From an uncultured Oscillospiraceae bacterium (GTDB taxonomy: Bacteria; Bacillota; Clostridia; Oscillospirales; Ruminococcaceae): a stretch of DNA of 12,517 bases. The position numbers and the translations under genes are program-made. The stretch is taken from positions 1 through 12,517 of the forward strand of contig CAJTMU010000068.1 in NCBI GenBank assembly GCA_910577365.1, written 5' to 3'. The notes beneath the pieces were generated by a model, which was given only the letters and a program-made list of their open reading frames with translations, had not been told where the DNA came from and ran no database searches. This document shows positions 7,156-12,156 of this stretch, piece after piece (position 1 is the stretch's first letter; every line of letters starts with the position of its first letter).

Positions 7156-7935
7156 TCACTTATCTCCCGCCCACTTGTCAAGAAACATCGCAATACCATC
7201 TTCATCGTTTGATGCCGTAACAAACCTTGCCGCCGACTTGACCTCGGTCAAAGCGTTTCCCATAGCAACTCCCACGCCGCAGTACTCTATCATACCCATA
7301 TCGTTCAGGTCGTCGCCGAACGCCGCGACATTCTCACGCGAAACGCCATAATGCCCGCAGATATGCTTTATCGCGTTCACCTTTGTGGCAGCCTTTCTGG
7401 CAAATCTGCGCCATATCTCACCGCGAAAGCTGAGCGTTTCACAATCGGGTATTTCCGCGGCAATAGCACGCGCGTCGCGTTCGTTTTCAACCTCGGCTGT
7501 CACCTTATAAGCGGGGTGATTGAAATCCCGAAAATCATCATATATAACCACGCCGCGGTTTTCGCCCATATAAGACATATCTGTGTCGGGTTTGTAATTC
7601 CAGAAATATCCGAAGTCGCTCTCTATCGTTATCTCGCAGCCGCCGTCGGAAAGCTCAAAGCATCTTTTTATGAGATGCCTCACGCTTTCAGCGGGAAGCT
7701 GACAGTTGAATATAATCTCTTCACCAGCTCTTACAAGCGCTCCGCCGTTGGAAATTATAATATCGGGCTTTACGGAGGATATGTATGGCAGCATAGCTTT
7801 TTCGGAACGAGCCGAGGCAAACGCTAACCTTATCCCGCGCCGCCGCGCCCGCTCAAGGGCTTCAAGCGTCACCTCGGAAATGGTCTTATCGCTTCGCAGA
7901 AGTGTCCCGTCAAGGTCAAGCACGATAATTTCCAC
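7156..7935 (-). CDS. Cof-type HAD-IIB family phosphatase
   Basis: This is a haloacid-dehalogenase-superfamily hydrolase of the Cof/YidA type. Such enzymes dephosphorylate small sugar phosphates or cofactors, and the substrate cannot be read from sequence. Catalytic motifs are all present: DLDGTL (7-12, nucleophile Asp7 and Asp9), Ser41 in the SARS motif, Lys185 and GDDLND (207-212). The type IIB cap lies between motifs II and III. The length of 259 residues is normal. The start is GTG with AAGGAG 7 nt upstream. It is the first full-size gene after the promoter at 8177-8205, and repeat copies lie on both sides. It probably heads the operon with rimM-trmD-era-recO-mutS2, although 225 bp separate it from rimM. 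Confidence 0.92.
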   Translation of the reverse strand: MEIIVLDLDGTLLRSDKTISEVTLEALERARRRGIRLAFASARSEKAMLPYISSVKPDIIISNGGALVRAGEEIIFNCQLPAESVRHLIKRCFELSDGGCEITIESDFGYFWNYKPDTDMSYMGENRGVVIYDDFRDFNHPAYKVTAEVENERDARAIAAEIPDCETLSFRGEIWRRFARKAATKVNAIKHICGHYGVSRENVAAFGDDLNDMGMIEYCGVGVAMGNALTEVKSAARFVTASNDEDGIAMFLDKWAGDK

Positions 7936-7958
7936 TCAATCACTCCTTATTTTGATTT

Positions 7959-8081
7959 GAATTTTCCACACCGCTGCGTTTTCCGCTTTGCGGAAAAATG
8001 CGTTATCCTCGCCGTGAAAGCTACTTTTTGCCACGTTTCACTCCGCTTCCTCGGCGGATTACGGAAAATTTCTGCGTGGGC
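7959..8081 (-). repeat. intergenic hairpin repeat, copy D (123 bp)
   Basis: This copy is near-identical to that at 6952-7074. Its ends, AATTTTCC and GGAAAATT, are inverted. It has a perfect 8-bp hairpin TTTTCCGC / GCGGAAAA with loop TTT (7979-7986 / 7990-7997), then GTGAAA / TTTCAC (8014-8019 / 8036-8041). In transcription sense it ends 23 nt before the GTG start of the HAD gene, in the probable 5' leader of the operon. Confidence 0.85.
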
Positions 8082-8157
8082 ACGACCAGCTGCAATATAT
8101 GCGCCCCTTTGCCGCGCGAACAACGCACGGTTTCAAACAATTATTTCTTAACTCCAA
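8059..8157 (-). other. possible 32-codon cysteine-rich leader ORF (speculative)
   Basis: Just after the promoter at 8177-8205, AGAGG stands 7 nt before a TTG that opens a 32-codon frame with two CxxxC pairs (Cys7/Cys11 and Cys22/Cys26), ending inside repeat copy D. The predicted transcript start would leave the Shine-Dalgarno at its extreme 5' end, and the frame is short and uses a weak start. It is recorded because its position suits a leader peptide, but chance is the likelier explanation. Confidence 0.15.
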
Positions 8158-8176
8158 TCACTTACCTCTAACAGCT

Positions 8177-8205
8177 ATTTTACCACAATAATCCAAGAAA
8201 TGCAA
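8177..8205 (-). promoter_or_regulatory. sigma-A promoter of the HAD-rimM-trmD-era-recO-mutS2 operon
   Basis: On the minus strand TTGCAT (8205-8200) and TAAAAT (8182-8177) are separated by exactly 17 nt, and TGG directly before the -10 box gives an extended -10. The stretch TTGTGGTAAAATAG nearly repeats that of the minD promoter (TTGTGGTACAATAG). The predicted start is near 8170, leaving a leader of about 235 nt that contains repeat copy D. Confidence 0.65.
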
Positions 8206-8356
8206 GCGGTAAAAACAAAAAAGGCACATTCAATCGGGACGGTATAGAAAAACCGCCCGAGAAGCGCCCAAAAATAAAAACAGCCGAAAATACAAAACAA
8301 ACGAACAAACGGAACAAGCCCACGGCACAAAGCCGCAAGCTAATTTCCGATTTTTG
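8206..8356 (-). terminator. mgsA downstream region with a possible terminator hairpin at 8235-8259
   Basis: No gene is visible between mgsA and the HAD promoter. On the minus strand CGGGCGGT pairs with ACCGTCCCG (8259-8252 with 8243-8235, one bulged base). A run of six T (8223-8218) follows after 11 nt and another T-rich stretch just beyond. The T-tract is not directly next to the stem, so the terminator call is moderate. The rest of the stretch is A-rich on the plus strand and unremarkable. Confidence 0.4.
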
Positions 8357-8752
8357 TCAGCGCATATATTCGCGCCAATCCAAATCGCCGCGTTCAAGGG
8401 CGTGAATTAGAGCCTCGGCAGTGGCAATATTGGTTGCGAGAGGTATATTATGCACATCGCACAGACGAAGCAGATTGATATCATTAGGCTCGTGAGCCTT
8501 GGGGTGAAGCGGGTCGCGGAAAAACACCAGCAGATCAATCTCGTTGCAGCTTATGCTTGAAGCAAGCTGCTGATCCCCCCCCTGTGAGCCGCTTAAAAAA
8601 CGCTGTATCTGAAGTCCTGTAGCCTCGGAAACAAGCTTGCCGGTCGTGCCCGTCGCACAAATACTGTGACGGCTCAGAACACCACAGTAAGCAATGCAGA
8701 ACTGAACCATCAGTTCTTTCTTTGAATCATGCGCTATAAGTGCAATATTCAA
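8357..8752 (-). CDS. mgsA: methylglyoxal synthase
   Basis: The enzyme converts dihydroxyacetone phosphate to methylglyoxal and phosphate, a bypass of lower glycolysis used when phosphate is limiting. Family signatures are clear: IAHDSKK with His8/Asp9, phosphate-binding GTTG (35-38), GGDQQ with catalytic Asp60 (E. coli Asp71), FFRDPL (77-82), His87 (E. coli His98) and PLATNIATAEAL. The position matching E. coli Asp101, which is Asp in HEPD of B. subtilis, is Asn90 here, with Asp at the next residue. It has 131 residues, slightly shorter than B. subtilis MgsA (137). The start is TTG with GGGGG 8 nt upstream, 15 nt after minD. The minD-mgsA order is known from other clostridia. Confidence 0.94.
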   Translation of the reverse strand: MNIALIAHDSKKELMVQFCIAYCGVLSRHSICATGTTGKLVSEATGLQIQRFLSGSQGGDQQLASSISCNEIDLLVFFRDPLHPKAHEPNDINLLRLCDVHNIPLATNIATAEALIHALERGDLDWREYMR

Positions 8753-8767
8753 TTTTGTTACCCCCTA

Positions 8768-9505
8768 TTAGTCAATTTTGATGGTAAGAGGAACGTCCTC
8801 GCCGAGTATTCTTTTCGCGATAGCGCCATAAGCCTTAGCACCGCCGCAGCTTGGCGGAAGCGGCTCGCCCTTGGCACCGCATATTTTGATATTCTGATCC
8901 TCGGGAACAACACCTATAAGCGGTATTCCTACGTTGTCCATAACTTCATCGAGATCATATAGAATATCTTCTTCCTTAAAATTGGGGCTGACCTTATTAA
9001 TAACCAAACGCTGATTTACACAGTTTTTCACATACAGAAAGTCCGACAAAATAGCTCCGTCGCGCACGCATACCGTATCAGGAGTGGTTACCATTAAAAT
9101 AAGCTCCGCCGCTTTGATAACGCTGAATACCGAGCTGCCTACGCCAGCGGTATCCATAATTATGTAGTCAAAGTGATTACGCATTTCCTCGCAGACACGC
9201 ATGATCTTTTCGGGATTTATCTCCATAAATGGGTTTCGCGTCGCACATACCAAATAAAGATTATCCACGCGGTCTACCTTAGTGGTAGCGGTTAGAATAT
9301 CTATTTTACCCTCAAGGTATTCGCCTATATCATGCTTTACCTTATCCTTTATACCCAGCATTATATCCTGACAGCGCAAACCGAAGTCAAGCTCTACCAC
9401 CAGAGTTTTTTTACCCATTGAAGCCAGACCCGTAGCAACGTTTGCGGAGGTTGTGGATTTTCCTGTACCGCCCTTGCCCGCGGTTACTGCAATAATCTGT
9501 GACAT
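8768..9505 (-). CDS. minD: MinD-like deviant Walker A ATPase (septum-site determining protein), no C-terminal targeting helix
   Basis: MinD is a ParA-type ATPase that dimerises with ATP on the membrane and positions division inhibitors. The deviant Walker A GKGGTGKST (10-18, Lys11 and Lys16), Walker B YIIMDTAG (Asp118), PEDQN (201-205) and the closing AKAYGAIAKRILGE match MinD. ATG at 9505 is preferred because GAGGGG lies 7 nt upstream and MSQIIAVTAGKGG is the normal MinD start. The longer frame to 9643 runs through the promoter. It has 245 residues, against about 268 in B. subtilis: the protein stops at LTIKID where MinD normally continues into an amphipathic membrane-targeting helix. The DFDIGLR motif is one residue shorter (DFGLR). 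Two stop codons (TAA TAG) end it. No minC or minE is in the window, so a related MinD-like ATPase is possible. Confidence 0.85.
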   Translation of the reverse strand: MSQIIAVTAGKGGTGKSTTSANVATGLASMGKKTLVVELDFGLRCQDIMLGIKDKVKHDIGEYLEGKIDILTATTKVDRVDNLYLVCATRNPFMEINPEKIMRVCEEMRNHFDYIIMDTAGVGSSVFSVIKAAELILMVTTPDTVCVRDGAILSDFLYVKNCVNQRLVINKVSPNFKEEDILYDLDEVMDNVGIPLIGVVPEDQNIKICGAKGEPLPPSCGGAKAYGAIAKRILGEDVPLTIKID

Positions 9506-9521
9506 AATATTTCCCCTCTCC

Positions 9522-9540
9522 GGCGGGATTTTCTGCCGCC
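9522..9540 (-). promoter_or_regulatory. small GC-rich hairpin beside the minD Shine-Dalgarno site
   Basis: On the minus strand GGCGG and CCGCC form a 5-bp stem with a 9-nt loop, ending immediately before the GGAGAGGGG ribosome-binding region. It could modulate translation initiation; no known riboswitch is recognised. Confidence 0.3.
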
Positions 9541-9601
9541 TAAAGCCGAAAGCGTTCTTCATCAAACAGCCTCGACAGATTTTACGTTTAATACTACCCC
9601 T

Positions 9602-9630
9602 ATTGTACCACAAATTCTCCGATATGAAAA
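9602..9630 (-). promoter_or_regulatory. minD-mgsA promoter (extended -10)
   Basis: On the minus strand TTTTCA (9630-9625) is followed after 17 nt by TACAAT (9607-9602), with TGG just before it. The start would be near 9595, giving a leader of about 90 nt. The -35 region lies in the right arm of the inverted repeat at 9621-9646. Confidence 0.6.
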
Positions 9631-9646
9631 GTCTTTTTTTCATATC
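9621..9646. promoter_or_regulatory. perfect 10-bp inverted repeat over the minD -35 box (candidate operator)
   Basis: GATATGAAAA (9621-9630) and TTTTCATATC (9637-9646) are exact reverse complements separated by 6 nt. The repeat covers the -35 hexamer of the minD promoter, as a repressor operator would. The regulator is unknown; the two XRE proteins encoded nearby are candidates by position only. Confidence 0.55.
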
Positions 9647-9743
9647 CTACAAAACTTTGTGAATTTGAAGTAATTTTGAGGGGTGTTTTTTGTGCATTTT
9701 TAACAATTACCAAATAGAAAATGACCTAATAAATCAATCGCTT

Positions 9744-10001
9744 TTATCCGAAACATTCTAAGTAAATTTTTACTGCTGTTTTAAATCCGCCCGCAAACAT
9801 TTCTTTGGATTCGATCAGCATCATCTTTGACATTTGCTCATACATTTCATTGAGAAGATATCTTTTTTCTTTGGGAAGCAATGCTTCTATATCATCAATT
9901 AATCCGCTCATATTTTTGAAAGCTGAGCTGTAATCGGAATTTTCACACACATTATTTTCTTCAGAGAAAATAAAATATAATTTTTCGATTATATTATCCA
10001 T
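9744..10001 (-). CDS. small DUF6809-like hypothetical protein
   Basis: This encodes an acidic 85-residue protein with no signal peptide or membrane segment. The pattern, an N-terminal NIIEKLYF, a central predicted helix pair (LIDDIEALLPKEKRYLLNEMYEQMSK) and a closing FAGGFKTAVKIYLECF, resembles small clostridial proteins grouped as DUF6809, often found in mobile elements; this is from memory and only moderately sure. ATG at 10001 is chosen over 10022 because GGGGG lies 8 nt upstream of it. A promoter fits at 10029-10058. It is AT-rich, unlike minD and mreB, and divergent from the XRE gene at 10144. Function is unknown. Confidence 0.6.
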   Translation of the reverse strand: MDNIIEKLYFIFSEENNVCENSDYSSAFKNMSGLIDDIEALLPKEKRYLLNEMYEQMSKMMLIESKEMFAGGFKTAVKIYLECFG

Positions 10002-10028
10002 TACTAATACCCCCTTTCTCATTCAAAT

Positions 10029-10058
10029 ATTATAACTCGCAAATATAGTTAGAATCAA
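10029..10058 (-). promoter_or_regulatory. promoter of the DUF6809-like gene
   Basis: On the minus strand TTGATT (10058-10053) and TATAAT (10034-10029) are separated by 18 nt, 27 nt before the chosen start codon. The hexamers are strong, but the surrounding sequence is AT-rich, which raises the chance background. Confidence 0.5.
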
Positions 10059-10082
10059 TAGAAAAAAAGCACAAATATAACC

Positions 10083-10120
10083 TGTGGTTTATGGCGCTTT
10101 ATACAACCACAAATTATAAT
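10083..10120 (+). promoter_or_regulatory. inverted repeat and -10 box upstream of the first XRE gene
   Basis: TGTGGTT (10083-10089) and AACCACA (10105-10111) form a 7-bp inverted repeat with a 15-nt spacer, ending just before TATAAT (10115-10120). No good -35 hexamer is seen. The arrangement suits an operator for the XRE regulator encoded 24 nt downstream and could also affect the divergent gene. Confidence 0.4.
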
Positions 10121-10143
10121 ATACCGTAAAGGAGTGATTGCAG

Positions 10144-10350
10144 ATGACGATTGGTGACCGATTGACAGCGGCGAGAAAAGAATCCGGACTTACTTTGGAA
10201 AAAATCTCGGAAATTCTTGACATATCCTATCAAGCATACAGAAAATATGAAAAAGACTTGTGTTATCCAAGCGTAGAGGTGCTTATCAAAATCTCCAAAA
10301 TGTATGGGATATCAACCGATTATATTCTTGGGTTATCCGAAGAAAAGTGA
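10144..10350 (+). CDS. small XRE-family HTH transcriptional regulator (first of two)
   Basis: This is a 68-residue protein consisting almost wholly of a Cro/CI-type helix-turn-helix (residues about 3-60). The helix pair is LTLEKISEILDISYQAYRKYE and the conserved ending is YGISTDYILGLSEEK. It has no ligand-binding or oligomerisation extension, so it would act as a simple repressor, probably autoregulatory. ATG at 10144 is chosen because GGAG lies 9 nt upstream; an in-frame TTG at 10138 would be only 3 nt from it. It lies divergent from the DUF6809-like gene, in the AT-rich island. Confidence 0.85.
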   Translation: MTIGDRLTAARKESGLTLEKISEILDISYQAYRKYEKDLCYPSVEVLIKISKMYGISTDYILGLSEEK

Positions 10351-10381
10351 TTTACAGCAGATTCGCCATTGACTTGATATC

Positions 10382-10411
10382 TTGAAACGAAAGTTAATAC
10401 TATACCATAAT
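10382..10411 (+). promoter_or_regulatory. candidate promoter of the second XRE gene
   Basis: TTGAAA (10382-10387) and CATAAT (10406-10411) are separated by 18 nt, about 60 nt before the start codon. An alternative -35, TTGACT at 10369, has no matching -10 at normal spacing. The sequence is AT-rich, so confidence is modest. Confidence 0.35.
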
Positions 10412-10470
10412 ATATCATATCTAAAACTATCATTCATTATCCATATTAAATAGAGAAAGGGAAATGTTTT

Positions 10471-10695
10471 TTGCGTATTATTTCAAGGCTTAGGATAGAA
10501 GATTTGAGGACAGACGCGGACAGAACGCAAAGGGAAACGGCGGAAATGCTGCATATGCACCTCACCACATATCGTGAATATGAGCAGCAAAAGCGAAGAA
10601 TACCTGCGGATTTTATCTTAAAAATTGCCAGACTCTACAATGTAAGCACGGATTATATATTGGGGCTGACAAACGACAAGAGAAAATTCTGGTAG
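10471..10695 (+). CDS. small XRE-family HTH transcriptional regulator (second of two)
   Basis: This 74-residue Cro/CI-type protein has helices TQRETAEMLHMHLTTYREYE and the ending YNVSTDYILGLTNDKRKFW, closely parallel to the first XRE protein, though overall identity is low. The start is TTG with AAAGGG about 9 nt upstream; an ATG at 10464 is out of frame. It probably binds DNA as a dimer; the target is not evident. It lies 120 bp after the first XRE gene and 234 bp before mreB in the same orientation. The mreB promoter looks independent, so a regulatory link to mreB is speculative. Confidence 0.8.
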   Translation: MRIISRLRIEDLRTDADRTQRETAEMLHMHLTTYREYEQQKRRIPADFILKIARLYNVSTDYILGLTNDKRKFW

Positions 10696-10737
10696 AAAAT
10701 ATGTTATCTTCAATTGCCGCGGCCTTTTGAACTTTTG

Positions 10738-10757
10738 AGACGTGTTACCGTCTTTTT
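10738..10757 (+). terminator. weak terminator-like hairpin after the second XRE gene
   Basis: AGACG (10738-10742) and CGTCT (10749-10753) form a 5-bp stem with a 6-nt loop, followed by four further T. The stem is short, so termination would be inefficient at best. Confidence 0.3.
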
Positions 10758-10794
10758 GGCATGCCTGTTTCCTACTTGGTAAAAATGCCAAAAA
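10753..10794. promoter_or_regulatory. 10-bp inverted repeat TTTTTGGCAT / ATGCCAAAAA upstream of mreB
   Basis: The arms (10753-10762 and 10785-10794) are exact reverse complements separated by 22 nt, ending about 40 bp before the mreB -35 box. No T-tract follows on either strand outside the arms, so it is not a standard terminator. A binding site for a dimeric regulator is possible. Confidence 0.4.
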
Positions 10795-10833
10795 AATATG
10801 TAGAAAAATACAAAAATTAAGATAAATATTACC

Positions 10834-10862
10834 TTGCGAAGTGTGCAAAATAATGCTATAAT
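10834..10862 (+). promoter_or_regulatory. mreB promoter (TTGCGA, 17 nt, TATAAT)
   Basis: TTGCGA (10834-10839) and a consensus TATAAT (10857-10862) have ideal 17-nt spacing. The start would be near 10869, giving a leader of about 60 nt that ends in ACGGAGGA, 7 nt before the mreB ATG. Confidence 0.7.
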
Positions 10863-10929
10863 ATAAGTTGAGAATTTATGTGACAATCATTTGACATATA
10901 ATTTAACAATTTAATACGGAGGATCAAAA

Positions 10930-11949
10930 ATGTTTGGGATCAACAAGGATATCGGTATCGATCTGGGAACTGCCAATACTTTAGTATATATGAGGGGCAA
11001 GGGTATAATTATCCGCGAGCCCTCCGTTGTTGCTGTGGACAAAAAGGCGGGTCAGGTTCGCTATGTCGGACAGGAAGCAAAGGACGTTATCGGTCGTACA
11101 CCCGGCTCGATAGTAGCTGTAAGACCTCTTAAAGACGGCGTTATCGCCGACTTCGACATGACCTCAATAATGCTGTCGCAGTTTATAAAGAAGGCTCTCA
11201 AAGGCAGAACCAAGGCGAGAGTTATAATCTGCATTCCATCTGGAGTCACCGAGGTGGAGCGCCGCGCGGTCAAGGAGGCGGCGGAGCAGGCAGGCGCAAA
11301 GCGCGTGTCAATTATTGAGGAGCCTATGGCGGCGGCTATCGGAGCAGGTCTGCCTGTTGCCGAGCCTATGGTCAGCATGATAGTCGATATCGGCGGCGGT
11401 ACAAGCGAGGTGGCTATAATATCCCTCGGAGGTATCGTTACGGCGCGTTCCGTAAGGGTAGCGGGTGACGAGTTTGATTCTTCAATAATCAACTATATAA
11501 AGAAAAAATATAATCTCCTTATCGGTGAACGCACCGCGGAGAATATCAAGACAGGCATAGGCTCGGCATTCAAGACGGACGATAACGAGCCTGTTATGGA
11601 CATCAAGGGGCGCAATCTGCTCAACGGTCTGCCCGAGAATATCACCATCACAAGTCAGGAGGTTCGCGAGGCTATCTCCGAGCCGCTTTCCCACGTTATC
11701 GACGCAATAAAGACCACGCTTGAAAAGTGTCCTCCCGAGCTTGCGGCTGATATTATCGAAAGCGGAATAATGCTTGCGGGAGGCGGCGCTCTGCTTAAGG
11801 GTCTGGACGCACTTATCCACGCGGAAACGGGTATGCCCGTAAACATTGCGGAGCATCCTCTGGACTGCGTTGCCGACGGCACGGGCAAGGTGCTGGAAAA
11901 TATAGATAAGCTTGAGGACGTACTCAGCGAGGACGAAACTATATATTAA
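10930..11949 (+). CDS. mreB: rod shape-determining protein MreB
   Basis: MreB is the bacterial actin that polymerises under the membrane and guides the elongation machinery for peptidoglycan. Actin-fold motifs are complete: phosphate-1 DLGTANT (11-17), phosphate-2 DIGGGTSE (153-160) and the adenosine motif LAGGGALL (282-289), plus PSGVTEVERRAV (103-114). At 339 residues it has the family length. A strong Shine-Dalgarno ACGGAGGA and a consensus promoter precede it. The paralogues Mbl and MreBH are nearly indistinguishable from sequence alone, but mreC follows, which supports mreB. Codon use is GC-richer than that of the XRE genes before it. Confidence 0.96.
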   Translation: MFGINKDIGIDLGTANTLVYMRGKGIIIREPSVVAVDKKAGQVRYVGQEAKDVIGRTPGSIVAVRPLKDGVIADFDMTSIMLSQFIKKALKGRTKARVIICIPSGVTEVERRAVKEAAEQAGAKRVSIIEEPMAAAIGAGLPVAEPMVSMIVDIGGGTSEVAIISLGGIVTARSVRVAGDEFDSSIINYIKKKYNLLIGERTAENIKTGIGSAFKTDDNEPVMDIKGRNLLNGLPENITITSQEVREAISEPLSHVIDAIKTTLEKCPPELAADIIESGIMLAGGGALLKGLDALIHAETGMPVNIAEHPLDCVADGTGKVLENIDKLEDVLSEDETIY

Positions 11950-12029
11950 AATGTGAAAAAGCGATTTTAAGGCTCTTATTAACCCAATAATCAAGCCGTC
12001 AAAGCACTGACAGCCGACGGTAACGCTCC

Positions 12030-12135
12030 GCCCGCGCATAAATTTTTTGCAGGTTTCCCGTAAAGCGCAGCGGAGTTTTATTGGCAGACCACTGACAATA
12101 ACATTTTGTGCCATTGTCAGTGGTGTAAAAAATTC
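12030..12135 (+). repeat. intergenic hairpin repeat, copy E (106 bp, divergent), between mreB and mreC
   Basis: Read on the plus strand this begins GCCCGCGCATAAATTTT and ends CAGTGGTGTAAAAAATTC. These correspond to the two ends of the minus-strand copies in transcription sense (GCCCACG.AT.AATTTT and CAGTGGTGCGGAAAATTC), and it shares GCGCAGCGGAG in the middle. It is shorter and carries its own 11-bp hairpin CCACTGACAAT / ATTGTCAGTGG (12089-12099 / 12113-12123). It ends 21 nt before the mreC start. The first part of the 207-bp mreB-mreC gap (11950-12029) shows nothing recognisable. Confidence 0.65.
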
Positions 12136-12156
12136 TTTTTTATTTAAGGAGCAGAG

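Noticed and set aside
9506..9643. 46-residue N-terminal extension of MinD
   Set aside because: The longer frame overlaps the promoter and predicted transcript start. ATG at 9505 has a proper Shine-Dalgarno site and the normal MinD N-terminus.
10464..10493. Nine-codon ATG leader frame overlapping the second XRE start
   Set aside because: Too short, no specific amino-acid run, and only about 2 nt from the AAAGGG; likely chance.
10891..10919. Second mreB promoter at the consensus TTGACA 10891
   Set aside because: No -10 hexamer at workable spacing, and the start would fall on or after the Shine-Dalgarno site. The promoter at 10834-10862 is far better.
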